A stretch of 64,000 bases of DNA from contig LJHT01000052.1 in assembly GCA_001295905.1 (NCBI GenBank), positions 44,676 through 108,675 of the forward strand, in the 5' to 3' direction. Position 1 is the stretch's first letter. Each line of letters begins with the position of its first letter. The translations under genes were made by a program, and so were the position numbers. The notes beneath the pieces are model-generated. The model did not search any database and was not told the DNA's origin. It saw only the letters and a program-made list of their open reading frames with translations. This document shows, one piece after another, positions 19,299 through 27,760 of this stretch. The stretch is from a beta proteobacterium AAP51. Lineage in GTDB: Bacteria; Pseudomonadota; Gammaproteobacteria; Burkholderiales; Burkholderiaceae_C.

Positions 19299-20702
19299 TC
19301 AATGGGCGGCGGCAGCCACCTGGGCGTCGGGTTTCACTTCGCGCAGCGCGGCCATGAACTGGGCTTCGATGCGGTGCAGGGCTTCGTCGGTGTGGCCCTC
19401 GAAGCGCAGCACCAGCACCGGCGTGGTGTTGCTGGCGCGGATAAGGCCGAAGCCGTCGGCGAAATCGACACGCAGGCCGTCGATGGTGCCGACCTCGCCG
19501 CCTTCGAACTGCAGGCGCCCGTCGGCCGCGCGCGCCAGCAGTTCGGCCACCACGGCGTGGTGCTCGCCTTCAGCGCAGGGCACGTTCAGCTCGGGCGTGC
19601 TGAAGCTGGTGGGCAGCGCATCGAGGAAGGCGCTGGGGTTCTTCTGCCTGGCCAGAATCTCCAGCAGGCGCGCGGCGGTGTACATGGCGTCGTCGAAACC
19701 GTACCAGCGTTCGCCGAAGAAGAGATGGCCGCTCATCTCGCCGGCAAAAGGCGCGCCCACTTCCTTCAGCTTGGCCTTGATGAGCGAGTGCCCGGTCTTC
19801 CACATCAGCGGCTTGCCGCCGGCTTTGCGAATGGCCACGGGCAGGCGCTGGCTGCACTTCACGTCGTAGATGATGGTGCCGCCCTTGTGGCGCGAGAGGA
19901 TGTCGCGCGCGAACAGCATGATCTGCCGGTCGGGGTAGATGATGTTGCCGGTGGCGGTGACCACGCCCAGGCGGTCGCCGTCGCCGTCGAAGGCCAGGCC
20001 CACTTCGGCGCCGGTGGCCTGCACCACGGTCTTCAGCACTTCCAGGTTCTCGGGCTTGCTGGGGTCGGGGTGGTGGTTGGGGAAATCGCCATCCACCGTG
20101 CTGTACAGGTCGATGACCTCGCAGCCCAAGGCGCGCAGGATGCCGGGCGCGCTGGCACCGGGAATGCCGTTGCCGCTGTCGACCACCACCTTCATCGGCC
20201 GGGCCAGCTTCACGTCGCCCACGATGCGCTGCGTGTACTCGGCCAGCACGTCCATCTTGCCGCTGCGGCCACGCTTCGTGGTGTAGGTCTCGGTCTCGAT
20301 GCGCAGTCTTAGCTTCTGGATGTCGGCGCCGTAGATGGCGCGGCCGCTCATCACCATCTTGAAGCCGTTGTAGTCCTTCGGGTTGTGGCTGCCCGTGACC
20401 ATGATGCCGCTGCTGCAGCCCTGCGCCGCGCGCGTGGCAGCCACGTAGTACAGCATGGGCGTGGTGCACATGCCGATGTCCACCACGTCCAGGCCCGTGC
20501 TCTTCAGGCCGCGCACCAGCGCCGCCGCCAGCTTGGGGCCCGACAGGCGCCCGTCGCGCCCCACCGCCACGGCCTTCTCGCCAGCGGCGCGCGCTTCGCT
20601 GCCGAAGGCCCGGCCCAGGTGTTCCGCGAACGCTTCGTCGACGTTCTTGCCGACGATGCCGCGGATGTCGTAGGCCTTGAAGATGGTGGGATCGATCTGC
20701 AT
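19299..20702 (-). CDS. phosphomannomutase/phosphoglucomutase (AlgC type)
   Basis: 467 residues, the length of the AlgC/ManB alpha-D-phosphohexomutase group. Visible are the N-terminal FKAYDIRGIVG, the phosphoserine loop MVTGSHNPKDYNGFK, the Mg-binding FDGDGDRLGVV, the sugar-specificity loop GEMSGHLFFGERW, and the phosphate-binding RASNTTPVLVLRFEG. The enzyme interconverts 1- and 6-phosphates of mannose or glucose for LPS and exopolysaccharide precursors, which fits the waaA gene 11 bp downstream. Its start is divergent from an AlgZ/AlgR-like two-component system, with 218 bp between. A TACAAT box (20749-20754, minus strand) could be its -10. Confidence 0.95.
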   Translation of the reverse strand: MQIDPTIFKAYDIRGIVGKNVDEAFAEHLGRAFGSEARAAGEKAVAVGRDGRLSGPKLAAALVRGLKSTGLDVVDIGMCTTPMLYYVAATRAAQGCSSGIMVTGSHNPKDYNGFKMVMSGRAIYGADIQKLRLRIETETYTTKRGRSGKMDVLAEYTQRIVGDVKLARPMKVVVDSGNGIPGASAPGILRALGCEVIDLYSTVDGDFPNHHPDPSKPENLEVLKTVVQATGAEVGLAFDGDGDRLGVVTATGNIIYPDRQIMLFARDILSRHKGGTIIYDVKCSQRLPVAIRKAGGKPLMWKTGHSLIKAKLKEVGAPFAGEMSGHLFFGERWYGFDDAMYTAARLLEILARQKNPSAFLDALPTSFSTPELNVPCAEGEHHAVVAELLARAADGRLQFEGGEVGTIDGLRVDFADGFGLIRASNTTPVLVLRFEGHTDEALHRIEAQFMAALREVKPDAQVAAAAH

Positions 20703-20748
20703 GTGCAACGCGCCGGAAGAGGGGTGGAAGGTGTCGAAACAGCGCGGG

Positions 20749-20754
20749 ATTGTA
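20749..20754 (-). promoter_or_regulatory. candidate -10 box of the phosphomannomutase gene
   Basis: Read on the minus strand this is TACAAT, 46 bp before the gene's ATG, in a 218-bp divergent gap. No strong -35 is seen at the right distance, which would suit an activator-dependent promoter. Confidence 0.35.
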
Positions 20755-20907
20755 GGCAGCCCGCACAGGCGGCCGAGGTGCCGCCCCGCCGCGCCGGCAC
20801 CACCCGCCCGCTGGGCACGGGCCCGCCATTCACGCACCCGGCTGTCGATTCAGCGCCCGCACGGGCCACCGGTCGCACCCGGCAGCATGCGCGCAGCGCG
20901 GGCTTTC

Positions 20908-20913
20908 TACACT
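20908..20913 (+). promoter_or_regulatory. candidate -10 box giving a leaderless histidine-kinase message
   Basis: TACACT ends 7 nt before the kinase ATG. Transcription would start at or next to the A of ATG, and no Shine-Dalgarno sequence is present. The same spacing recurs at several other genes in the window. Confidence 0.35.
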
Positions 20914-20920
20914 GCAGCCC

Positions 20921-22063
20921 ATGAAGATCGACAAGCAAGTGCTGGCCACTTCGTGGGAAGCCTGGTTGCGAAACGACGGCCTGGAGCGCGCCCACTCGCG
21001 CTGGCTGCGATGGCTGTGGACGCTGCTGTTCTCGGCCGGGCTGGCGGTGGTGTTCACGCTGCTGGGCTTCCTTGCCTTCGGCCGCGGCACGGGCGCCTGG
21101 CGCAACCTGGCCGGCTGGGCCGAGTGGTACGGCAGGAACTTCATCGTCTGCCTGACGGTGGCTGCCATCATCCACCTGCTGTTCGACGTGCTGCGCACCT
21201 GGTGGGCCACGCCCGCGCGCCTCAAGGGCTGGAAGGAATGGCAGCGTTCGGTGTTCTTCACGGGTGTGCCGCTGCTGGGCGTGCTGATCGGCTGGCCCAT
21301 CGGCGTGGGGCTGGCTGGCGGCAACCTCAGCCACTGGGTGTCCAGCGACAACGGGCCCAACCTGATCGTCGGCGCGGTCCTGCTGTCGGTGGCCTTGTCG
21401 GTGGCCCTGCATTACTGGTTCTCGTCGAAAGCGCGCCAGATCGACGCCGAGCGCCGTGCCACCGAGGCGCAGCTGCGCCTGCTGCAGGCGCAGATCGAAC
21501 CGCACTTCCTCTTCAACACCCTGGCCAACGTGCAAAGCCTGATGGAGTACGACCTGCCCAAGGCGCGGCAGATGCTGGCCAGCTTCACCGACTACCTGCG
21601 CGCCACCCTGGGCTCGCTGCGCAACGAAGAAAGCGCCGTGGCCGACGAACTGAACCTGGCCCAGAGTTACCTGCAACTGCTGCAGGGGCGCATGGAAGAC
21701 CGGCTGCGTTTCGAAGTGCATGCCGATGTCGCTGCGCGCCACCTGCCCCTGCCCCCGCTGCTGCTGCAGCCGCTGGTGGAAAACGCCGTGGTGCACGGGC
21801 TGGAGCCCAGCATCGAGGGCGGCACCGTGCGCGTGAGTGCGCGCATCGTGGGCCCCCGCCTGGTACTGGAAGTGCAGGACGATGGCCGCGGGCTGGACGC
21901 CCCGCCCCGCCCCGGCGCGCGCAAGGGCCACGGCCTGGCGCTGAACAACATCCGCCAGCGCCTGCTCACCCGCTACGGGCCCGGCGCCACGCTCGATGTG
22001 CAAGCCGCCCACCCGGGCACGCTGGCACGCATCTCGGTTCCCCTTGCCGCCACCGCACCATGA
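20921..22063 (+). CDS. LytS/AlgZ-type sensor histidine kinase
   Basis: 380 residues. Four hydrophobic segments (about 30-55, 73-92, 110-133 and 148-166) form the membrane sensor. A coiled link then leads to the His_kinase domain, whose phospho-accepting histidine is His195 in QIEPHFLFNTLANVQSL. The HATPase part shows the N box PLVENAVVHGLEP and the G box VQDDGRGLDA. The N-terminus resembles the Burkholderiales AlgZ-like group. It overlaps its response regulator by 4 bp (ATGA). The signal is unknown. It is divergent from an AlgC-type gene, as if it might control sugar precursor supply. Confidence 0.93.
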   Translation: MKIDKQVLATSWEAWLRNDGLERAHSRWLRWLWTLLFSAGLAVVFTLLGFLAFGRGTGAWRNLAGWAEWYGRNFIVCLTVAAIIHLLFDVLRTWWATPARLKGWKEWQRSVFFTGVPLLGVLIGWPIGVGLAGGNLSHWVSSDNGPNLIVGAVLLSVALSVALHYWFSSKARQIDAERRATEAQLRLLQAQIEPHFLFNTLANVQSLMEYDLPKARQMLASFTDYLRATLGSLRNEESAVADELNLAQSYLQLLQGRMEDRLRFEVHADVAARHLPLPPLLLQPLVENAVVHGLEPSIEGGTVRVSARIVGPRLVLEVQDDGRGLDAPPRPGARKGHGLALNNIRQRLLTRYGPGATLDVQAAHPGTLARISVPLAATAP

Positions 22064-22845
22064 CTACCTGCCTGATCGCCGACGACGAACCCCACCTGGC
22101 CCGCGCGCTGGCCGCCGAACTGGCGCGCCTGTGGCCCGAGCTGCAACTGCTGCACACCGCGCGCAACGGCGTGGAAGCGGCCGAGCGCATTGCCGCGCTG
22201 CAGCCCGACCTCGCCTTCCTCGATATTCAGATGCCGGGCCTGACCGGCCTGGAGGTGGCCCAGGGCATCGAAGGCCACACGCGGGTGGTCTTCGTCACCG
22301 CCTACGACGAATACGCGGTGCAGGCTTTCGAGAACGAAGCGCTCGACTACGTGCTCAAGCCCGTGAGCACCGAACGCCTGCAGCGCACGGTGGAACGGGT
22401 GCGCCGCCGTCTCGGCGCGGCCGCGGAGAAGACCGCTGCCGCGCCCGCTGACGACAGCCAGCGCCTGCTGGCCGCGCTGCAGCGCCTGATGCCGGCGGCC
22501 GCCGGCGGTGCGCCGCCGCAACGCCTGCGCTGGGTGCGCGCCAGCGCCGGCGAGCTGACGCACCAGGTGGCCGTGGAAGACGTGCTGTTCTTCCGCGCCG
22601 ACGACAAGTACACCTGCGTGCACACGGCCGGTGCCGAGCACCTCATCCGCACGCCGATTGCCGAGTTGGCGCAGCAGCTAGACCCCGAACAGTTCGTGCA
22701 GGTGCACCGCAGCACCATCGTCAACCTGGCCTTCCTGGCCGGCACGCGGCGCGACGAGACCAGCCGGCTCTTCCTGCGCATCAAGGGCCACGGCAGCGAA
22801 CTGCCGGTGAGCCGCGCCTACGTGCACCTGTTCAAGGCGATGTAG
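22060..22845 (+). CDS. LytTR-family response regulator (AlgR-like)
   Basis: 261 residues. The receiver domain is complete: acidic pair Asp8/Asp9, phosphorylation site Asp55 in LAFLDIQMPG, Thr80 and Lys100. After an Ala/Pro linker the LytTR DNA-binding domain (about 165-261) shows VEDVLFFRADDKYTCVHT, FVQVHRSTIVNL and the end segment ELPVSRAYVHLFKAM. It is co-translated with the kinase. LytTR regulators bind imperfect direct repeats; weak CCGGTCGCA/CCGGCTGTC-like elements occur in the divergent gap with the phosphomannomutase gene. Its end overlaps the helicase gene end by 14 bp. Confidence 0.93.
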   Translation: MTTCLIADDEPHLARALAAELARLWPELQLLHTARNGVEAAERIAALQPDLAFLDIQMPGLTGLEVAQGIEGHTRVVFVTAYDEYAVQAFENEALDYVLKPVSTERLQRTVERVRRRLGAAAEKTAAAPADDSQRLLAALQRLMPAAAGGAPPQRLRWVRASAGELTHQVAVEDVLFFRADDKYTCVHTAGAEHLIRTPIAELAQQLDPEQFVQVHRSTIVNLAFLAGTRRDETSRLFLRIKGHGSELPVSRAYVHLFKAM

Positions 22846-24277
22846 CGCCGGCCGCGGCGGCGGCTTCGCGCAGCTTGTCCTTCTTGCTCTTGCGCCGGCC
22901 CTTGATGCCACCGCGGGCATCGGGCGGCAGCGGCAGCAGCGCGGCGCCCGCCGCCGGCTCGAACCCGGCCACGGTTTCTCGTGGCACGCGCAGGCCCTGG
23001 CGCTTTTCGATGAGGCGGAAGTGGGCCTCGCTGCCGGGCGCGTCGGCCAGCACCAGGCTCACGGCCAGGCCCGCCGCGCCGGCACGGCCGGTGCGGCCGA
23101 TGCGGTGCACATGGTCGGCCGCGGCGCGCGGCAGGTCGTGGTTCACCACCACGGCCAGGCCAGGGATGTCGATGCCGCGTGCCGCCACGTCGGTGGCCAC
23201 CACCACCTGTGCGCGGCCCGCCTGCAAGGCGGCCAGGGCCTCGGTGCGGCGCGCCGGGCTCAGCTGGCCATGGAAGGCCAGCGCGGCGACGCCGCCCTGC
23301 TTCAGCTTCGCAGCCACATGCTCGCAGGCGTACTGTGTGGCCACGAAGACCAGCGTGCGCGGCCAGGCTTCGGTCTTCAGCAGATGACGCAAGAGCGCGG
23401 TGCGGCGGGCCGTGTCGACGACGATGGCACGCTGGTGGATGGCGCTGGCGCGCAGGGTGTCGCCGTCGGCGTCGGCGGCGGCGGCGGCGAGGGCGGCAGC
23501 GGGTTCAGCGACGGGCGCGCCGTGGGCGGGCATTTGCGCCGCCACCTGCAAACAGAGTGCGTCACGCTGGACCGCCTGCGCCAGCTGCTGCACCGCCGGC
23601 GGCAGCGTGGCACTGAACAGCAACGTCTGGCGCTGGCGCGGCATCAGCGCCAGCACGCGCCGGGTTTCGTCGGCAAAACCTTCGTCCAGCAGGCGGTCGG
23701 CCTCGTCCAGCACCAGCACGGCGGCATCGGCCACGCGCACGGCGTTCTGGCGTGTCAGGTCCAGCAGGCGGCCGGGCGTGGCCACCAGCAGATGGGCACC
23801 GCCGCGCAAGGCCATCATCTGCGGGTTGATGGACAAGCCGCCCACGGCCACCACGGTCTTGAACTGCGGCGCCAAGGCCTGGGCCGCGGCGGCCGTCTGC
23901 GCAGCCAGTTCCCGCGTGGGCGCCAGCACCAACGCATGCAGGCGGCGCGGCCGCGCTTCAGCGGCGCCGGGCTGGGCCAGCAGCTGCTGCAGCAGCGGCA
24001 GCAGAAAGGCCCCGGTCTTGCCCGCGCCCGTGGGTGCCTGCACCAGCACATCACGCCCGGCCAGCACCGCCGGCAGGGCCGCAGCCTGCACCGGGCTGGG
24101 CCGCAGCCAGCCCGCGGCGGCGGCAGTGCGCACCAGCGCAGGCGCCAGGCCGAGCGCACTGAAGTCGGGGGTGGTGATATCGGGCGTGGTGATGTCGGGC
24201 GCGGTGAAGTCGAACCTGGTGGCGACCGCAGGCGCGGGCACAGGGGCTTCGGTGGATGGCAGCGGGTTCTGAGGCAT
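22832..24277 (-). CDS. DEAD-box ATP-dependent RNA helicase (RhlE-like)
   Basis: 481 residues from MPQNPLPS. All helicase motifs are present: Q motif (PSPVQAAALP), Walker A APTGAGKT, PTRELA, TPGRLL, VLDEAD, the SAT motif in LLFSATLPP, VATDVAARGIDIPG and HRIGRTGRAG. The N-terminus carries a short repeat (DITTPDITTPDF), and the tail GRRKSKKDKLRE is basic and could bind RNA. It unwinds RNA in ribosome assembly or decay. An Ala/Asp-rich insertion (about 250-270) is longer than usual. It is convergent with the LytTR regulator and overlaps it by 14 bp. Confidence 0.95.
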   Translation of the reverse strand: MPQNPLPSTEAPVPAPAVATRFDFTAPDITTPDITTPDFSALGLAPALVRTAAAAGWLRPSPVQAAALPAVLAGRDVLVQAPTGAGKTGAFLLPLLQQLLAQPGAAEARPRRLHALVLAPTRELAAQTAAAAQALAPQFKTVVAVGGLSINPQMMALRGGAHLLVATPGRLLDLTRQNAVRVADAAVLVLDEADRLLDEGFADETRRVLALMPRQRQTLLFSATLPPAVQQLAQAVQRDALCLQVAAQMPAHGAPVAEPAAALAAAAADADGDTLRASAIHQRAIVVDTARRTALLRHLLKTEAWPRTLVFVATQYACEHVAAKLKQGGVAALAFHGQLSPARRTEALAALQAGRAQVVVATDVAARGIDIPGLAVVVNHDLPRAAADHVHRIGRTGRAGAAGLAVSLVLADAPGSEAHFRLIEKRQGLRVPRETVAGFEPAAGAALLPLPPDARGGIKGRRKSKKDKLREAAAAAGATSP

Positions 24278-24364
24278 CACGCCAGCATAGCGGCCGCCCG
24301 CGCCCGCACGGTGCCCGCCGCGGCGGCCTCTTGAAACTGGCGCCTGCAGCCCGATGTAACCACC

Positions 24365-24703
24365 ATGAGCACCGACACCCACCACCCCCTGCCCGCCCGC
24401 CTGCACAGCCTGGCCGCGATGGCCGGCCTGCTGGAACGTCTGGAAGCCGCGCCCGGCAAGCAGGCCGCGGGCGCCAGCGCCGAGCAATACCGCAGCGTCG
24501 CCCGGCGCGTGAGCGAACTGCTGGAGCAAGCCGTGCCCGACGCCGAACTGCAGCGCCTGCTGCAAATGGCGCCGCACACCGCCGCGCTGTACGAGAACCT
24601 GCGCTACGGCCTGGCCGGCCTGTGCCTGCAACCGCTGGACAGCGCGCTGAAGGCCGAGATGGCCGCCAGCGCCGCCATCGCCCGCGCCCGCGCCGCTCGC
24701 TGA
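24365..24703 (+). CDS. hypothetical alpha-helical protein
   Basis: 112 residues, mostly helical, without signal peptide or membrane segments. It contains LHSLAAMAGLLERLEAAPGKQAAGA, YRSVARRVSELLEQA and a closing LKAEMAASAAIARARAA. I do not recognise a family. The codon bias matches its neighbours, and CACC ATG with no competing frame supports it as a gene. It lies 87 bp from the helicase start (divergent) and 88 bp before the DNA-repair operon, so it could be part of either transcription unit. Confidence 0.6.
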   Translation: MSTDTHHPLPARLHSLAAMAGLLERLEAAPGKQAAGASAEQYRSVARRVSELLEQAVPDAELQRLLQMAPHTAALYENLRYGLAGLCLQPLDSALKAEMAASAAIARARAAR

Positions 24704-24779
24704 GCACGGCGCCTGCGGCCCGCGGGCCGGCGGCAGGACGACAGGTCCGAAAACGGCCAGTGACCACAGCATGGCTGCC

Positions 24780-24785
24780 TATCAT
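24780..24785 (+). promoter_or_regulatory. candidate -10 box of the Ada-AlkA gene (leaderless)
   Basis: TATCAT followed by 6 nt (GCAGCC) and the ATG at 24792. No Shine-Dalgarno is present. The same box and spacing precede the ABC ATPase gene at 45757. The placement argues for the 24792 start over the ATG at 24771. Confidence 0.4.
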
Positions 24786-24791
24786 GCAGCC

Positions 24792-26237
24792 ATGCTCCTG
24801 GACACCGATGCCGCCTACCTCGCGCTGAAAGCGCGTGATGCGCGCTTCGATGGGCGCTTCTTCGTCGGCGTCACCAGCACCGGCATCTACTGCCGACCGG
24901 TGTGCCGGGTGCGCACGCCGCGGCGCGAAAACTGCCGCTTCTTCGGCACCCGCGCCCAAGCCGAGGCCGCAGCCTTCCGCCCGTGCATGAAGTGCCGCCC
25001 GGAGATCGCGCCGGGCCTGTCCCTGATGGATTCTTCGCGCAGCCTGGCCGACAGCGCCGCGCAGCTCATCGAACAGGCCGTGCACGAAGGGCAAGACCTG
25101 CCGATGCCGCAACTGGCTGCCCGCCTGGGCGTGACCGACCGCCACCTGCGCCGCATCTTCCAGGCCGCGCATGGCGTGGGGCCGCTCGACTTCCTCACCA
25201 CCCAGCGCCTGCTGCTGGCCAAGCAGTTGCTGAGCGACACCACCCAGCCCATCACCCAGGTGGCGCTGGCCAGCGGTTTCCAGAGCCTGCGCCGCTTCAA
25301 TGCCGCCTTCGTGCAGCGCTACCGCTTCAGCCCCAGCCAGCTGCGCCGCGAAGGCGAGGTGCGCAGCGGGGGCGATGTGCTGCGCCTGGCCTGGCGCCCG
25401 CCCTACGATGTGCCGGCGATGCTGGGCTTCTTCGAACGCCGCGCACTGCAAGGCGTGGAAGAGGTGCAGGGGCTGGAGCTGCGGCGCACGCTGGCGCTGG
25501 CGCACCACGGCCAGCCGCTGCAAGGCTGGCTGCGTGCGCGCTTCGTGCCCGAACAGCACGAGGTGCACCTGAGCACCTCAGAGAGCCTGCAGCCCGCGCT
25601 GGCCGCGGTGCTGCAGCGCATGCGCCAGGCCTTCGACCTGGACGCCGACCCCAGCCTCATCGACCCCGTGATGGCCCTGCTGCCGCTGCCCCACCGCCCC
25701 GGCGCACGGCTGCCCGGCGCGGTGGACGGCTTCGAGGTAGCGGTGCGCATCATCCTGGGTCAGCAGGTCACGGTGAAGGCCGCGCGCACGCTGGTGCAGC
25801 GGCTGGTGAACCGCTATGGCCAACCCATCCCCACGCCCTACCCGGCGCTGACCCACCTCTTCCCCGACGCCGCCACGCTGGCCACTGCCGATGCCGAGGT
25901 GGTGGGCCGGCTGGGCATCGTGCGCCAGCGCGTGAAGGCGCTGCAGGCCTTGGCCACCGCGGTGGCCAGCGGGCACATAACGCTGCACCGCGGCGCGCCG
26001 CTGCAGCCCACGCGGGATGCGCTGAAGGCGCTGCCCGGCATCGGCGACTGGACCGCGCAGCTCATCGCCCTGCGCGCGCTGGCCTGGCCTGATGCCTGGC
26101 CGGCCAGCGACATCGGTCTGATGAACGTGCTGGGCTCGCGCGACCCGAAACACATCACCGCGCTGGCGGAACCCTGGCGACCCTGGCGCGGTTATGCCGT
26201 GATGCGCCTGTGGCACCGCGTCGAAACCCTGGAATGA
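24792..26237 (+). CDS. Ada-like regulator fused to AlkA 3-methyladenine DNA glycosylase
   Basis: 481 residues, three parts. First is an Ada-type zinc domain with Cys34, Cys38, Cys65 and Cys68 (GIYCRPVC, FRPCMKC), where Cys34 would accept methyl groups from phosphotriesters. Second is an AraC helix-turn-helix region (LAARLGVTDRHLRRIF; ITQVALASGFQSLRRF). Third, from about 200, is an AlkA_N domain and a HhH-GPD glycosylase with LPGIGDWTAQLIALRAL and a downstream catalytic-type aspartate. It should both sense alkylation and excise 3-methyladenine. The guanine methyltransferase function of classical Ada is supplied by the next gene, overlapping by 4 bp. Confidence 0.93.
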   Translation: MLLDTDAAYLALKARDARFDGRFFVGVTSTGIYCRPVCRVRTPRRENCRFFGTRAQAEAAAFRPCMKCRPEIAPGLSLMDSSRSLADSAAQLIEQAVHEGQDLPMPQLAARLGVTDRHLRRIFQAAHGVGPLDFLTTQRLLLAKQLLSDTTQPITQVALASGFQSLRRFNAAFVQRYRFSPSQLRREGEVRSGGDVLRLAWRPPYDVPAMLGFFERRALQGVEEVQGLELRRTLALAHHGQPLQGWLRARFVPEQHEVHLSTSESLQPALAAVLQRMRQAFDLDADPSLIDPVMALLPLPHRPGARLPGAVDGFEVAVRIILGQQVTVKAARTLVQRLVNRYGQPIPTPYPALTHLFPDAATLATADAEVVGRLGIVRQRVKALQALATAVASGHITLHRGAPLQPTRDALKALPGIGDWTAQLIALRALAWPDAWPASDIGLMNVLGSRDPKHITALAEPWRPWRGYAVMRLWHRVETLE

Positions 26238-26803
26238 AGACCATGACACCCACGCTCGAAGCGCAGATGCCCTTGCCCAGCCCGCTGGGCCTGCTGACGC
26301 TGGCCGCCACGGCCCGCGGCCTGGCCTTGGTGTGGTTCGAAGGCCAGGCGCACCGCACTGCCACGCTGGCCGCGCCCGTGGACGCCCGCCACCCGCACCT
26401 GGCCCTGGCCGCGCGGGAACTGCAGGCCTACTTCACTTCGCCCCAGGCGGCCTTCACGGTGCCGCTCGACCCCGCCGGCACACCCTTCCAGCAGGCCGTG
26501 TGGCAGGTGCTGCGCGGCATCGGGCCCGGCAGCCTGCTGAGTTATGGTGGGGTGGCACAGGCGCTGCAGCGGCCGGCGGCGGTGCGGGCGGTGGGGGCGG
26601 CCATCGGCCGCAACCCGCTGAGCATCGTGGTGCCCTGCCACCGCGTGGTGGGACGCAGCGGTGCACTCACGGGCTACGCGGGCGGGCTCGCGCGCAAGCA
26701 GGCGCTGCTACAGCTCGAAGGGGCCGTGCCGGAAGCAGCAGCGGCCGGCGGCACGGCCGCACCTGCACGCGCTGCAGCGCATGCAAACCGCCGCAGCGCA
26801 TGA
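26234..26803 (+). CDS. ogt: methylated-DNA--protein-cysteine methyltransferase
   Basis: 189 residues. It is a suicide enzyme that moves methyl from O6-methylguanine to its own cysteine, Cys135 in IVVPCHRVVG. Also visible are the helix-turn-helix FQQAVWQVLRGIGPGSLLSYGGVA, the arginine finger and VRAVGAAIGRNPLSI, and the C-terminal GYAGGLARKQALLQLE. The start ATG overlaps the Ada-AlkA stop (ATGA). The C-terminal 30 residues are Ala-rich and lie outside the domain. It completes an alkylation-repair operon with the upstream fusion. Confidence 0.95.
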   Translation: MKTMTPTLEAQMPLPSPLGLLTLAATARGLALVWFEGQAHRTATLAAPVDARHPHLALAARELQAYFTSPQAAFTVPLDPAGTPFQQAVWQVLRGIGPGSLLSYGGVAQALQRPAAVRAVGAAIGRNPLSIVVPCHRVVGRSGALTGYAGGLARKQALLQLEGAVPEAAAAGGTAAPARAAAHANRRSA

Positions 26804-27711
26804 GACGGCGCGACGTTTTCGAACTGCTGCTGCTGGGCGCCATCTGGGGCGCGTCATTCCTGTTCATGCGCCTGGGCGCAGCCGACTTCGGCGCGCTGGC
26901 GCTTTCGCTGCTGCGCGTGGCTGGTGCCAGCCTGCTGCTGGTGCCGCTGCTGCTGTGGCGGGGTGATGGGCCGGCACTGCGCCGGCACTGGCGCGCCATT
27001 GCCGTGGTGGGGCTCATCAACTCGGCGCTGCCTTTCGTGCTGTTCGCGCTGGCGGCGTTGGTACTGGGCACGGGCCTGATGGCGGTGTTCAACGCCACCG
27101 CGCCCATCTGGGGGGCCTTCTTCGCCTGGGTGTGGCTGGGCGAGCGCCTCGACCGCGCCAGGCTGCTGGGCCTGGCCATAGGCGTGGCGGGCGTGGTGGG
27201 CCTGGCCTGGGGCAAGGCGGGGCTGCAGGTGGGCGCGGGCGGCATGAGCCCGGCGCTGGGCATAGCGGCCTGCGTGGCCGCGACGGTGCTGTATGGCCTG
27301 GCCGCGAACTACACGCGCCAGCGCCTGCAGGGCGTGGCACCGCTGGCGCTGGCCGCGGGCAGCCAGCTCAGTGCCACGGCCGTGCTGCTGCTGCCCGCGC
27401 TGTGGGCCTGGCCCGCCGTGGCGCCCCCGGCCACGGCCTGGGGCGCGGCCTTGATGCTCGCGCTGGTGTGCACGGGGCTGGCCTACGTGCTGTTTTTCCG
27501 CCTGATCGCGCATGCAGGAGCCACCAACGCCATTTCAGTGACGCTGCTCATTCCCGGCTTTGCCATGTTGTGGGGCTGGCTCATCATGGGCGAAACGCCC
27601 ACGCCCGCCATGCTGCTGGGCTGTGCCGTCATCCTGTTAGGAACGGCCCTGTCCACGGGTGTGCTGAAGCTGCCACCGCCGACCCCTCAACAAAAAAGCC
27701 GCGAGGGCTGA
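26800..27711 (+). CDS. EamA-family (DMT superfamily) inner-membrane transporter
   Basis: 303 residues with ten hydrophobic segments in two EamA repeats, starting LLLGAIWGASFLFMRLGAADF. The second repeat begins at LGIAACVAATVLYGLAANYT. The C-terminal half contains NAISVTLLIPGFAMLWGWLIMGE, as in RhaT/YdcZ-like exporters of metabolites or amino acids. Its ATG overlaps the ogt stop by 4 bp, so it is translated with the alkylation-repair genes; the link to that stress is inference. The stop codon lies inside the terminator hairpin of the convergent cytochrome gene. Confidence 0.9.
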   Translation: MRRRDVFELLLLGAIWGASFLFMRLGAADFGALALSLLRVAGASLLLVPLLLWRGDGPALRRHWRAIAVVGLINSALPFVLFALAALVLGTGLMAVFNATAPIWGAFFAWVWLGERLDRARLLGLAIGVAGVVGLAWGKAGLQVGAGGMSPALGIAACVAATVLYGLAANYTRQRLQGVAPLALAAGSQLSATAVLLLPALWAWPAVAPPATAWGAALMLALVCTGLAYVLFFRLIAHAGATNAISVTLLIPGFAMLWGWLIMGETPTPAMLLGCAVILLGTALSTGVLKLPPPTPQQKSREG

Positions 27712-27722
27712 ACCCGCGCGGC
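27692..27722 (-). terminator. rho-independent terminator of the cytochrome c gene
   Basis: Read on the minus strand, a GC-rich stem (GCCGCGCGGG...CCCTCGCGGC, with one bulged mismatch) with loop TTCAG is followed directly by six T. It lies 38 bp past the cytochrome stop. The hairpin also contains the stop codon of the convergent EamA gene. Confidence 0.85.
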
Positions 27723-27760
27723 CTTGTTGCCAACCAGCGCACCCGCAGGTGCGCGCTGGC

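Noticed and set aside
24792..26237. Truncated Ada missing its methyltransferase domain
   Set aside because: The chain continues into an intact AlkA glycosylase and the methyltransferase is encoded next door, so this is a known type of rearranged architecture.
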